NCBI GenBank assembly: GCA_947311825.1
Contig: CAMZLY010000010.1
Location: forward strand, 1 to 42,120
Reading direction: 5' to 3'
Length of the DNA stretch: 42,120 nt
From: an uncultured bacterium
GTDB taxonomy: Bacteria; Verrucomicrobiota; Kiritimatiellia; UBA8416; CAMZLY01
This document shows, one piece after another, positions 1 through 8,792 of the stretch. How positions within the stretch are numbered: the stretch's first letter is position 1; each line of letters begins with the position of its first letter. Position numbers and translations under genes: made by a program. Below the pieces are notes generated by a model, which worked only from the letters and a program-made list of their open reading frames with translations, searched no databases and was not told the origin of the DNA.

Positions 1-214
1 GATAAAGACCTTCAAAAAGATGTTTTTTACCTTCAAACGCACAGTGTAAGGTGTCAACAAACAGGCTTTTGCCGAAACGACGCGGACGTGATAGAAAATA
101 GTGACATCCCCAATCTGATAATTCTTTCACAAAGAAACTCTTATCTACATAAAGGTAGCCGTCATTTCGTAATTTTTCAAAGCTCTGTATTCCTATTGGA
201 TATTTTCTGCGCAT
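1..214 (-). CDS. AAA-ATPase-like protein (PF09820 type), N-terminal part, cut by window edge
   Basis: This gene is not in the ORF track; I translated it by hand from the reverse strand. It starts MRRKYPIGIQSFEKLRNDGY and runs on through YLYVDKSFFVKEL and FLSRPRRFGKSLFVDTL to the window edge. The order of YVDKT-like segment and R-P-R-R-F-G-K-S (the P-loop version of this family) is typical of the AAA-ATPase_like / DUF1703 proteins, a large accessory family found in many copies in some bacteria and of uncertain cellular role. GGGGAG lies about 7 bases before the ATG at 214, which supports the start. Only 71 codons are visible, so whether the C-terminal nuclease-like domain is present cannot be told. 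Confidence 0.85.
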   Translation of the reverse strand, partial: MRRKYPIGIQSFEKLRNDGYLYVDKSFFVKELSDWGCHYFLSRPRRFGKSLFVDTLHCAFEGKKHLFEGLY

Positions 215-275
215 AATATTCTCCCCAACTCAGTGCTGATAGTGGTAAATATGATTATATATTGCAAGCATGAAA

Positions 276-1634
276 CTATTCGCCACCGCTACGGCGGCAA
301 TCCAAAAGATGTCGCCGAGCACTATTGGGGTGGAATACTTTACTTTTAAGAGTTGTCACATCTCGTCCAGCCGCCATAGCGGCAGCACCAAGCAAACTAT
401 CACCATCCCCTGCCGATACAGTACAGTTTAAAGTGTCGGCAATGAGCTGTAACCATATCTCACTATGACTACCACCCCCAACAACTCGTAATGATGTTCC
501 CTTCGGCGCGGCAAGATCCTCAAATATTAATTTATATAAATCAAAGGTTATACCCTCAAGAACAGCATAGGCCTTTTCGTCATCATTAACAAAATCACCT
601 CGCCAAGCTTGGTCTGTCCTTATACTTTCCGCATGGAATGTCCCAGTAGTCGCATCTATCGATGGTATCGCACGCTCTGCAGCCGCATCAAATGCTTTAA
701 CCTCGGAATCAGGCATCAATACACTTCTTGCCCAATCAAGTGCCTGGCAACCATTATTAGTAAACGCAAGTTCATAGTAACCGCCACCGGGATATGGTCC
801 CCAGCAACCATTTTTACCATATGGTCCGGGCTGCTCACCAGTATGTCGATAAGCAACCAAAGCCGTCCCGAGCGTTGCAATCATATCATCACCCTTACAA
901 GCATTACCAAACGCTCCCGCAGTCTGATCATTACCGGCAGATACCAATCGTAGCTCCTTACGAAGCTCCAGTTCCTTACAATCACTTTCAACGATAACAG
1001 CCTCACCTACTGGCACACATTGTGGCATATTTAAGGCCGTAACCCCACATTTCTCAATTGCTCCTAAACGCCAATCACGAAGCTTAAGTGAATATGTTCC
1101 ATTCATTGCCGCAAGATTCTCGTCACTCAAATTAACTCCTGCAAGCAACTCAAACACAAGCCCCGGCAAAGTTACAACATTAAAGCTGCCCTCAAAAATA
1201 TTAGGAATATTATTATGCAACCATAATAAATGTGCAAGCTGAACACTTCCATTAAGATTAGGAAAACTATAATGCTCATGCCAGTCAACACCAAGTGTTT
1301 CCCAGAGTTCCTCTGCTTCGTCCCCACTACGGGTATCAAGCCAGCTAATAACAGGACAACGAGCATTTCCATTTTCATCTAGAATAGTAAAATTCTGAGC
1401 CTGACTTCCAACAGCTACCGACTCAATAGAAGTGGTATCGATACCAGCAGCCTTACAACTATTTTTAATTAACTCAACAATTGTTTTGCGTACAGCTTCA
1501 ACATCCATCTCCACGCAACTTCCATCATTACAAATATAAGGAGACGGCAAAGAGGATTCCCCAACCCTATTTAATAAACCATCAAATAATGCCGCCTTAA
1601 AATTTGTTGAACCAAGATCTATTGACAATATCAT
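276..1634 (-). CDS. FGGY-family carbohydrate kinase (xylulokinase-like)
   Basis: This is a cytoplasmic sugar kinase that phosphorylates a sugar or sugar alcohol with ATP. It opens with the phosphate-binding loop [14 protein letters not shown], has [15 protein letters not shown] around residue 97, the second-domain [13 protein letters not shown] near residue 233, and the C-terminal adenosine loop [17 protein letters not shown] near 387. At 452 aa it is slightly short for a xylulokinase (about 480-500). The substrate cannot be told from sequence; xylulose, fuculose-like and ribulose-like kinases all share these motifs. The ATG at 1634 follows GAAAGGA and overlaps the TGA of an upstream remnant (AATGA), so the kinase was once translationally coupled to that gene. 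Confidence 0.85.
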   Translation of the reverse strand: MILSIDLGSTNFKAALFDGLLNRVGESSLPSPYICNDGSCVEMDVEAVRKTIVELIKNSCKAAGIDTTSIESVAVGSQAQNFTILDENGNARCPVISWLDTRSGDEAEELWETLGVDWHEHYSFPNLNGSVQLAHLLWLHNNIPNIFEGSFNVVTLPGLVFELLAGVNLSDENLAAMNGTYSLKLRDWRLGAIEKCGVTALNMPQCVPVGEAVIVESDCKELELRKELRLVSAGNDQTAGAFGNACKGDDMIATLGTALVAYRHTGEQPGPYGKNGCWGPYPGGGYYELAFTNNGCQALDWARSVLMPDSEVKAFDAAAERAIPSIDATTGTFHAESIRTDQAWRGDFVNDDEKAYAVLEGITFDLYKLIFEDLAAPKGTSLRVVGGGSHSEIWLQLIADTLNCTVSAGDGDSLLGAAAMAAGRDVTTLKSKVFHPNSARRHLLDCRRSGGE

Positions 1635-1808
1635 TTTAATCCTTTCAATGGATCAGCATCTTCACTACAAAACCCTAAATGTAGATGCCGTCTCCAACCT
1701 TCTGCATATTCAAACTGACCAGATATATCGCCAATTACCCTACACTGTTCTGCCATAGTAGTCAAATATGAATCCATACCTTCAGCGATAAAGAATCGCA
1801 ACAGAATT
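1631..1808 (-). pseudogene. 3' stub of the gene formerly coupled to the sugar kinase (possibly a class II aldolase)
   Basis: A minus-strand frame reads [20 protein letters not shown] and continues through [20 protein letters not shown] to end DPLKGLK and TGA. Its stop overlaps the kinase start codon. The frame closes with TAA just upstream, where the Rhs remnant begins, so only about 58 C-terminal codons survive. The context next to an FGGY kinase and the amphipathic C-terminal helix suggest a class II aldolase/epimerase for the same sugar, but I do not recognise the family with certainty. The abrupt junction suggests deletion or recombination joined this stub to the Rhs fragment. Confidence 0.5.
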
Positions 1809-1814
1809 TAGTAG

Positions 1815-2510
1815 TCATAATTCAGAATAAATGCCGAGTACTCTGCCCCATTCATCATATTTGTATGACTCAACTATGTTGCCGGATGAATCTGTTATGG
1901 CGTGGACGGTTCTGAGGTGGTCGGTGATTGCATAATATGTTCTCACAACTGTGCCGATATGTACAATTTTTGATAGTTTTCTTGTCGGCAGGTATTCATA
2001 AGTGGTGACGGAACCTTCGGGATTTGTTTAGGATGTCATGTTACCTATATTATCATATCCCATTTCTTCTGTTGTGCCATCGGGGTAGGTTATGCTTTTT
2101 ATCTGCCCAAGTGGATTGACATCAAAAGAGGTGGTGCGATTACCGGATGTACCGGGAAGTGTAATATTCTCAACATAGCCGAGGATGTTGTTTGAGTAAA
2201 TTATTGATGGTCCCAACTGTGGGGTGATTTCTGAAATATAGCCGTTGCATCGTGATCATAATGTATCCAGTGATTATTTGCATTTGTAACGGCAGAAAGC
2301 AGTCCGTTGGTTGTATAAGCATAATACGCAGTGAGAGCGACACCGGACGCAGGATATTTGTGCATTTCAGACAGTGAGCCGGCATCGGTGTAGTCATATT
2401 CAATGACACGTCCTTCTGGATCAGCAATAGACATCAGAGTTTGTAAATTAGTATGCCAAGTGTTGATGACTTTCCTAGCATGATTGCGAGGAAAAAAGTT
2501 GACGCTCTAT
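1815..2510 (-). pseudogene. Rhs / YD-repeat protein C-terminal remnant, frameshifted and with an internal stop
   Basis: Three pieces read as one YD-repeat protein on the minus strand. The first has DPEGRVIEYDYTDAGSL. A one-base loss near 2245 (GCAACGGC, likely once GCAAACGGC) shifts it into NGYISEITPQLGPSIIYSNN and FDVNPLGQIKSITYPDGTTE. A TAA at 2028-2030 interrupts GNMTS-stop-TNPEGSVTTYEY. The end reads YYAITDHLRTVHAITDSSGN then YKYDEWGRVLG, the hallmark end of the Rhs core, before TGA at 1815. Rhs cores shape large polymorphic toxin or adhesin shells. No intact start, delivery domain or toxin tip is visible, so this is debris. The 5' boundary is approximate; the frame stays open to about 2510. 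Confidence 0.85.
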
Positions 2511-2525
2511 CACTATATATATATC
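2499..2525 (+). promoter_or_regulatory. possible promoter for the glycoside-hydrolase-like gene
   Basis: TTGACG at 2499-2504 is followed by an AT-rich run containing TATATC at 2520-2525 (15-base spacing) or TATCGT at 2522-2527 (17-base spacing). It faces the downstream gene. If real, transcription would start near 2533, which favours the ATG at 2572 over the TTG at 2530. The alternating TA run makes chance matches easy. Confidence 0.3.
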
Positions 2526-2571
2526 GTGATTGCTGTTTAATAATACCATTACGGAACAGGATACTTATAGC

Positions 2572-4377
2572 ATGATAAAAATATGGAGATCACCTTATTC
2601 TAACTTTGGATGCAACACCGAAATTCCAAATGATTTATTGGACGAAACAATTACTGCTGATAAGGCTTATTCAGATCAGACCCTGAAAGAAATAGCTGCA
2701 AGCGGATTCAATGGCATCTGGATTCACGGACTACTTCATCATATAGTAACAGAAACAATTCTTCCTGAACTCGGCAAAAACGCAAAAAATCATCAACAAC
2801 ACCTGAACAACCTAATTAAGAGAGCAACAAAGTATGGCATCAAAGTTTATCTTTATATGCAACCGCCACGTTCTTTGCCACTCAGCGACCATGAATTCTG
2901 GACAAATCATAATGATATTGCCGGACAGATTGAAGATGTTGACGACGATAAAAATAACAAATCATTCAAAGTTCAATCATTGTGTACATCAACAGAAAAA
3001 GTTCAATCATACTTGAAAAATGCATCTGCAAAACTAGCAGAAATGCTACCGGGACTTGGCGGCATAATTCTAATTACTGCATCTGAATATCCCGCACATT
3101 GCCTAACAAGACGAGGAAAAGTAGTTGGCCCTACTGGTGAAATTGAAAATATCACCATTGAATGCATGCGTTGTGCAAAACGAGCACCAGAAGATATTAT
3201 TTCAGAACTACTTACACTAGTTAGAGATGGAATAAGATCCGTATCAGAATCCATTAAAATTATTGCGTGGAACTGGTCATGGTCATTTCATGTTGATTCA
3301 CCATGCGAAAAGATTATCAGTAAAATACCAAAAGACATAATTCTTATGGCTGGCTTTGAAAGAGGTGGCAAAAAAGATATTCTCGGACATAAAAACACAC
3401 AAATTGATGAATACTCCATTTCGTATGCTGGTCCATCACCTCAATTTATAGAATCAATAAAGCTCGCACAAAAGTATAGACTTCAGGGGTTGGCAAAACT
3501 GCAATTCGGCACAACACATGAACTAGCAACAGTTCCAAACTTACCATTAATAGGCAACCTATTTGAAAAAGCTATATATCTGAAAGAAAATAATCTTGCA
3601 GGATTTATGGGATGTTGGAACTTTGGCAATATGATTACTGCCAATACCGCAGCATTTAACTGGTTCCTTTCTGACTCTGCTCCCAAAAACAAAACTGATG
3701 CACTAAGAAAGTTTGCCAGTACATATTTTTTGGATTGCGATGTAAATAAAGTAACGGAATCATGGAATGTTTTTGCAGAAGCAATGACTAATTATCCTTT
3801 TTGTATTCCATATTTATATGCTGGTCCAACAAATTATGCACTAAGCTTTATATCATATCCAGCACCACTTAACAATAAAAGTGCAGGAAGATCCTGGCTA
3901 ATGGATGAACGCGGCGATGATCTTTCGGGAGCCATCAAAGATTTTTCACTAAATGAAATAATAATAGGGTTCAATTACCTAGCCGACGAATGGAGTAAAG
4001 GCGTATCATTATTAGAACAAGGACTATCAAGCAGAGATACAAAACATGCATCAGAAGAAATTGCCAATGCAAAAGTATGTAATGCAATATTCCGTAGTAC
4101 ATACAACCTATTCAGATTATATAAATTACGACTAAACTGGAGCGAAGATAAACTCGCAGAATACTCTCACATAAGCAAAGATGAAATGGAAAATCTGAAG
4201 AATATCTTACCCTATATTGAACAAGATAAACGTTTCGGATACCATTCAGAAGCACACGGCTACATGTTTAATGCCAAAATGTTAAAACAGAAAATAGCGG
4301 TACTTGCAAAATTACCTTCGGGCACTTCAACATCATCGTCCATCATCATAATCCAAAAAATGGCTGAGGATAGATAG
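2572..4377 (+). CDS. TIM-barrel glycoside-hydrolase-like protein (GH20-like fold suspected)
   Basis: A protein of about 601 aa that I cannot place firmly. The N-terminal half looks like an (alpha/beta)8 barrel: GFNGIWIHGLLHHIV, then KYGIKVYLYMQPPRS, LGGIILITASEYPAH, IKIIAWNWSWSFHVD and GLAKLQFGTTHELATV. Aromatic-rich strand ends and the sequence of 'what to do next strand' motifs resemble GH20-type hexosaminidases and related hydrolases, but the usual Asp-Glu pair is not evident; TASEY would be at that position. The C-terminal third is helical. There is no signal peptide, so it would act in the cytoplasm. The ORF track starts at a TTG at 2530; I prefer the ATG at 2572, preceded by AGGAT, because the intervening codons look non-conserved and lie within a possible promoter. 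Confidence 0.6.
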   Translation: MIKIWRSPYSNFGCNTEIPNDLLDETITADKAYSDQTLKEIAASGFNGIWIHGLLHHIVTETILPELGKNAKNHQQHLNNLIKRATKYGIKVYLYMQPPRSLPLSDHEFWTNHNDIAGQIEDVDDDKNNKSFKVQSLCTSTEKVQSYLKNASAKLAEMLPGLGGIILITASEYPAHCLTRRGKVVGPTGEIENITIECMRCAKRAPEDIISELLTLVRDGIRSVSESIKIIAWNWSWSFHVDSPCEKIISKIPKDIILMAGFERGGKKDILGHKNTQIDEYSISYAGPSPQFIESIKLAQKYRLQGLAKLQFGTTHELATVPNLPLIGNLFEKAIYLKENNLAGFMGCWNFGNMITANTAAFNWFLSDSAPKNKTDALRKFASTYFLDCDVNKVTESWNVFAEAMTNYPFCIPYLYAGPTNYALSFISYPAPLNNKSAGRSWLMDERGDDLSGAIKDFSLNEIIIGFNYLADEWSKGVSLLEQGLSSRDTKHASEEIANAKVCNAIFRSTYNLFRLYKLRLNWSEDKLAEYSHISKDEMENLKNILPYIEQDKRFGYHSEAHGYMFNAKMLKQKIAVLAKLPSGTSTSSSIIIIQKMAEDR

Positions 4378-4531
4378 CGAACAGATATGCTAGTGGGCAA
4401 TTTTATTCTTACCACCGAAATGAAATGCCGAATCAGCACTTGGACACTTCTTGGATAAACTCTAAACTTGACATAACAAGGAGCTTAGTACTTAATACCA
4501 GCCCCGATAAATAAGCAAAGGAAAACCTAAT

Positions 4532-6202
4532 ATGGCTGGCGAATACGCATATATACTTAATAACATCACGAAACAACATGGCTCAAAAACTATTCTTGAT
4601 GACGTAACTTTAGCGTTCTTTTTTGGAGCAAAAATTGGCGTAATAGGTGCAAATGGCTCTGGTAAATCTAGCCTATTGCGCATTATGGCTGGAATTGATA
4701 CTGATTTTGCCGGAGAAGCTCAAATAGCAAAAAAGAGAACCATCGGCTACCTGGAACAAGAACCACAATTTGATCTATCAAAAACCGTATTGGATATTGT
4801 AAAAGAAGGCGTCAGCACACAGCAGGCTAAGCTTGATATGTATGATGACCTTTGCGACAAGATGGGTGAAGATCTTTCAGACGAGGAAATGGATAAACTC
4901 AGCAATCAGTTTGACCGCCTACAAAATGAGATTGATACAGATAATCTCTGGGAGTTGGACAATAAAATTGAAATAGCAATGGATTCTTTACGGCTTCCCC
5001 CCAGTGATAGCCCTGTAAATATTTTATCCGGTGGCGAAAAAAGACGTGTAGCCCTATGCCGCTTACTACTCAGTGATCCGGACGTACTACTACTAGATGA
5101 GCCTACCAATCATCTAGATACCGAGTCCGTGGGCTGGATTGAGGAACATCTAAAACGCTTTAAAGGAACATTAATTGTTGTTACTCATGATAGATATTTT
5201 CTATCAAATGTAACCGAATGGATTCTAGAACTAGATGCCGGACGTGCAATACCATACAAAGGCAACTACGAGGCATGGCTAGAACAAAAACAAGAAGCCG
5301 AAGTACGCCTAGGAAAACAGAACGCTTCACGAAAGAAACTACTTGAACAAGAGCTTTCATGGATACGTATGAATGCCTCTAGCAGGCTAACAAAAAACAA
5401 GGCTCGTATAAAACGGTACGAAGAACTTGCTTCACAGGATTTTGATACGCAGGAAAACAAATTGGTTATCCAGATTCCACATGGAAGACGGCTTGGCGAT
5501 CAGGTTGTTGATGCTGTTAACTTAACAAAAGCTTTTGGCGAACGTGTTATAATGGAAAACGTCACCTTCAAACTACCCCGCGGCGGAATTGTCGGAGTTA
5601 TTGGCGGTAACGGTGCAGGTAAAACGACCCTATTCAAAATGATAACTGGTGAAGAAAAACCAACTACAGGAGAACTAAAGGTTGGAGACAGCGTTGACCT
5701 TTCTTATGTTGATCAGTTTCGCGATGATCTTGATCCTGATAAAACTGTATTTGAAGAAATAAGTGATGGCAAAGAAAGTATTCTTATTGGCGGCAAAGAA
5801 ATGAATAGCCGTGCCTATTGTGCAAGATTCAACATTAAAGGAACTGAACAGCAGAAAAAAGTTGGTATTCTATCTGGCGGTGAACGTAACCGTGTCCACC
5901 TAGCAAAGCTACTTAAATCAGGCGGCAACCTGCTCCTACTCGATGAACCGTCTAATGACCTAGATGTGGCAACGCTAAGATCACTAGAAGACGGGCTAAT
6001 GAACTTCGGTGGCTGTGCCGTAGTTATTAGCCATGACAGATGGTTTTTAGACCGGATTGCCACACATATATTATCTTTTGAAGGTGATAGTGAAGTAGTC
6101 TGGTTTGAAGGAAACTATCAAGCTTATCATAAGTGGCGGCAAGAACAACTTGGCGACAAGGCCGCACCACACAGAGTACGCTATCGACCATTACACCGAT
6201 GA
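4532..6202 (+). CDS. ettA: ABC-F ATPase, energy-dependent translational throttle protein EttA
   Basis: A soluble twin-ATPase of 556 aa, nearly the same length as E. coli EttA (555). The first Walker A is GANGSGKSS (around residue 39) with signature LSGGEKRRVALCRLLL and Walker B LLLDEPTNHLDTESV. The second set is GGNGAGKTT, LSGGERNRVHLAKLL and LLLDEPSNDLD. The P-site tRNA-interaction linker between the domains holds an Arg/Lys-rich region ending HGRRLGDQVV, the same phrase position as in EttA (GPRLGDKVL). It binds the ribosomal E site and gates entry into elongation according to ATP/ADP level. There are no membrane segments. The second Walker B has Ser in place of the usual Thr, with the catalytic Glu kept. 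AAAGGA precedes the ATG. It appears monocistronic; GTTGAC/GTCAAC could form a weak hairpin after the stop. Confidence 0.93.
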   Translation: MAGEYAYILNNITKQHGSKTILDDVTLAFFFGAKIGVIGANGSGKSSLLRIMAGIDTDFAGEAQIAKKRTIGYLEQEPQFDLSKTVLDIVKEGVSTQQAKLDMYDDLCDKMGEDLSDEEMDKLSNQFDRLQNEIDTDNLWELDNKIEIAMDSLRLPPSDSPVNILSGGEKRRVALCRLLLSDPDVLLLDEPTNHLDTESVGWIEEHLKRFKGTLIVVTHDRYFLSNVTEWILELDAGRAIPYKGNYEAWLEQKQEAEVRLGKQNASRKKLLEQELSWIRMNASSRLTKNKARIKRYEELASQDFDTQENKLVIQIPHGRRLGDQVVDAVNLTKAFGERVIMENVTFKLPRGGIVGVIGGNGAGKTTLFKMITGEEKPTTGELKVGDSVDLSYVDQFRDDLDPDKTVFEEISDGKESILIGGKEMNSRAYCARFNIKGTEQQKKVGILSGGERNRVHLAKLLKSGGNLLLLDEPSNDLDVATLRSLEDGLMNFGGCAVVISHDRWFLDRIATHILSFEGDSEVVWFEGNYQAYHKWRQEQLGDKAAPHRVRYRPLHR

Positions 6203-6329
6203 TAAAAGGAGTAAAGTCAGAAGGACTAAAGTCATTGTTGACCAGAGACCGTCAACTACACAAAATTCATAATAGGAAATATATGACAAATAATACTCTA
6301 CGTCTTCCAATATTTTCGTATTTATGGAG

Positions 6330-6357
6330 TTGACAATAATACTAATCCTGCTATACT
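6330..6357 (+). promoter_or_regulatory. sigma70-type promoter of the PUR-LolA-CNNM operon
   Basis: A perfect TTGACA at 6330-6335 is followed, after 16 bases, by TATACT at 6352-6357. It lies about 75 bases before the first gene and is the best promoter match seen upstream of a protein-coding gene in this window. Confidence 0.7.
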
Positions 6358-6432
6358 GCCGCATTTATTACCTATAGTTGTGTTTTGCAACGATAGCTTA
6401 CTTATGTTAATAATAACTTCGGGAGACAGGGT

Positions 6433-6657
6433 GTGGATAAAGAATTATTTAATGACAATGCACAGATAGAACGAAAATATTTATCATTTTCACTACGAGA
6501 AAATGCAAGAGGCAGATTTATCAGAATCACTGAAGATGTAGGCGGACGGCGTGATGCTATTGTTATACCAGCATCAGGACTAGAAACCGTTTGTGACATT
6601 TTAAATAAAGCACTAGACGCTGATAAAGCTGCAGGACCTTTTAAAGAAGACTCTTAA
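6433..6657 (+). CDS. small PUR-domain (PurA-like) nucleic-acid-binding protein
   Basis: A 74-aa protein. The central stretch KYLSFSLRENARGRFIRITE followed by GGRRDAIVIPASGLETVCDI matches the layout of a single PUR repeat: beta strands with F-x-L-R-E-N-x-R-G-R-F-L-R-I, then I-x-L-P-A-x-G-L and a helix. PUR repeats bind single-stranded DNA or RNA, usually as dimers, in eukaryotic Pur-alpha and bacterial proteins of Borrelia and Bacteroidetes. The start is a GTG, supported by GGGAGACAGG just upstream. It is the first gene after the promoter, with 19 bases before the next gene. The cellular role here is not known; RNA binding is an inference from the family. Confidence 0.65.
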   Translation: MDKELFNDNAQIERKYLSFSLRENARGRFIRITEDVGGRRDAIVIPASGLETVCDILNKALDADKAAGPFKEDS

Positions 6658-6676
6658 GCCAAGGAGCAAGTAACTT

Positions 6677-7552
6677 TTGAATTCATTACGGTCTATGGCC
6701 ATAGCAGTTTGTATTACTTTCTCAATTGCAGAATGCACCGTGGCAGAAACGTCTACTTTGGATGACCCTGCCGAAGATGACCAACCTCCATCATCTAGCC
6801 AGTTAATTGAAAATATTACGACTGAAAATAATGCTTGTTACAATGAAGGTCATCCGCTAACCGCCACTCAGTTAATTCGTGATGTCTTAATCCAACTCCC
6901 ACAGGAACGCCTTAATATTGAAGGTTATATCTCTGTTCTTAAATGGGGAAGTGGCGTACAAAGTAAATTAATATTCAATACTGTACTTGACCTTGCCGCA
7001 AATCCTTCTTTTGCACAGTACACAATAATGGACACTTTTGGACGAAAACTAGAACAGCTTACCATCACAAGACAACACGGTGAATCACCTGAGTTTAACT
7101 ATGCATCAGGAGATCCGCTGGTATTACGCCCTACTCCCAATCTATCAAAAACTATTCGAAATACCGATATAACTTGGCTAGATTTAACACTCTCTGTTCT
7201 CTGGTGGAAACCTGAACAGAAAATCACTACCGGCTCTGTTCGTGGCAGAGATTGCTATATAATAAAAGTGCGGCGACCAACAACTGATAGCTCAAAAAAA
7301 ACTCTCAAAAATATGAAAAACACGACTCACAATGCTGCACGTTTATGGATTGATAAAAAAGCTCATGTTCTAATGCAAGCTGAAGAAATTAATTCTGAAA
7401 ACAAAGCTATAAGACGATTATGGGTAAAAAGCATTAAGAAAATTAATGGGCGATGGATGATTAAAGATATGGAGGTCACAGGCTCTTCTGCGGACATTCG
7501 GACAAGACTCACAGTTCGGAATGTCAAGCTCGCTACTGATTATGACAACTGA
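6677..7552 (+). CDS. secreted LolA-like outer-membrane lipoprotein-sorting family protein
   Basis: A 291-aa protein with a signal peptide (MNSLRSMAIAVCITFSIAEC then VAE-T). The mature part has the flat beta-sheet pattern of the LolA/LolB-like fold: IEGYISVLKW, the mid-section GDPLVLRPTPN, DLTLSVLWWKPE, RGRDCYIIKVRRP, ARLWIDKKAHVLMQAEEIN and a closing GRWMIKDMEV. These phrases fit the family annotated as outer membrane lipoprotein-sorting proteins, which handle lipids or lipoproteins in the periplasm. The start is a TTG; AAGGAG lies 10 bases upstream, which supports it. An ATG six codons in is the alternative. It overlaps the next gene slightly, so they are likely coupled. Confidence 0.7.
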   Translation: MNSLRSMAIAVCITFSIAECTVAETSTLDDPAEDDQPPSSSQLIENITTENNACYNEGHPLTATQLIRDVLIQLPQERLNIEGYISVLKWGSGVQSKLIFNTVLDLAANPSFAQYTIMDTFGRKLEQLTITRQHGESPEFNYASGDPLVLRPTPNLSKTIRNTDITWLDLTLSVLWWKPEQKITTGSVRGRDCYIIKVRRPTTDSSKKTLKNMKNTTHNAARLWIDKKAHVLMQAEEINSENKAIRRLWVKSIKKINGRWMIKDMEVTGSSADIRTRLTVRNVKLATDYDN

Positions 7553-8792
7553 GATTATTGAACTTCTGGTCCTTTTTATATTATTTGCCTGTTCAGCATT
7601 CTTTTCCAGTGCAGAAACAGCACTATTCTCGCTTAATTCTATTCAGATTCATCGTATATGCAAGAAAAGGAAAAATTGCGGGGAATGCATTTCAAAACTA
7701 CTTTCCAGTCCTTCAAAACTTCTATCTACTATTTTAATAGGTAATACTATTGTCAACGTAATGGCATCAGCTCTTGGATTTGCCTTTATTAAAAACTTCT
7801 ACCCTAAATACGCAACAGCAATTTCTATTCCTCTTATCACAATTATACTGCTTGTATTCGGCGAAGTAGCCCCCAAACGACTTGCAATGACTATTCCAGA
7901 GAAATTATCCTGCAAATACTCTTCCATTTTGGCAACTCTAATCATAATAATGAGTCCGTTACGTATCACTATTGAATGGATAACAAAAATATTTACCAAA
8001 AAAATGAGCAGTGAACGCAAAACATTAACTGAAGAGGAATTTCGCACAGTAGTCGAGGTAGGTACAGAAGAAGGCATACTAGACGAAGAAGAACGTACTA
8101 TGGTTGATGGTATTATCCGACTTGAAGATACGCAAGCTAGCGATATCATGACGCCGCGCGTAGATTTAATAGGCATAGACCTAGATGATTCACCAAAAAA
8201 ACAAAAACAAACTGCACGTAATGTAAAATTCCGCTACCTCCCGGTGTATAGAGATTCCCTTGATCAGGTTGAGGGTATCCTTGATTTACCACGCTTTCTC
8301 CTATCCGGTGAAGACAATATAACCTCATTTATGGAATCACCCTACTTTGTACCGGAAACAACCCCGCTAGATACGCTTCTTTCAACATTTCAACGTGAAC
8401 ATAGAAAAATTGCCGTTGTCGCAGACGAATACGGAGGAACTGCCGGCATGATAACACGCGGTGATATTCTCGAGGAAATCATTGATGATGTTGACAACGA
8501 ATATGGCCCTAAAAAATTTGAAATACAGAATATCAATAAATACGAATGGTTAATTGACGGCAATACCAGCCTAGAAGACATCAACTACGAATTAGACCTA
8601 TCCTTAGAGGCAGAAGGTGTTGACCGAATTTCCGGTTGGGTAAGTGCTGTTGCCGAGTGCATTCCAAAAGCGGGAGAAATTGTAGAGCATCAGAATTGCC
8701 GTGTACGAGTAATGAAAGTTAAAAAACAACGTATTATTCTGCTCCAACTGGAAAAACTCCCGATAGAAGATAACAAGGAGGACGACGAATGA
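7542..8792 (+). CDS. CNNM/CBS membrane protein of the CorC-HlyC type
   Basis: An integral membrane protein of about 416 aa with three parts. A CNNM (DUF21) transmembrane domain (residues 1-135) begins TTEIIELLVLFILFACSAFF and carries FSSAETALFSLN and LVFGEVAPKRLA. A CBS pair (about 190-315) includes IMTPRVDLIGIDLDD and DEYGGTAGMITRGDILEEII. A C-terminal transporter-associated CorC_HlyC domain reads YEWLIDGNTSLEDIN to the end. Family members are linked to magnesium and cobalt efflux or homeostasis. The ORF track begins at 7521; I prefer the ATG at 7542 because the family usually begins right at this helix, though neither start has a good ribosome site. It ends in a four-base ATGA overlap with its paralogue. 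Confidence 0.87.
   Translation: MTTEIIELLVLFILFACSAFFSSAETALFSLNSIQIHRICKKRKNCGECISKLLSSPSKLLSTILIGNTIVNVMASALGFAFIKNFYPKYATAISIPLITIILLVFGEVAPKRLAMTIPEKLSCKYSSILATLIIIMSPLRITIEWITKIFTKKMSSERKTLTEEEFRTVVEVGTEEGILDEEERTMVDGIIRLEDTQASDIMTPRVDLIGIDLDDSPKKQKQTARNVKFRYLPVYRDSLDQVEGILDLPRFLLSGEDNITSFMESPYFVPETTPLDTLLSTFQREHRKIAVVADEYGGTAGMITRGDILEEIIDDVDNEYGPKKFEIQNINKYEWLIDGNTSLEDINYELDLSLEAEGVDRISGWVSAVAECIPKAGEIVEHQNCRVRVMKVKKQRIILLQLEKLPIEDNKEDDE

Noticed and set aside
609-1378. Several ORFs in the FGGY kinase region
   Set aside because: They are overlapped by the full-length kinase and show no family features.
2530-2571. TTG start for the glycoside-hydrolase-like gene
   Set aside because: It overlaps the possible promoter and lacks a ribosome site; the ATG at 2572 is preferred.
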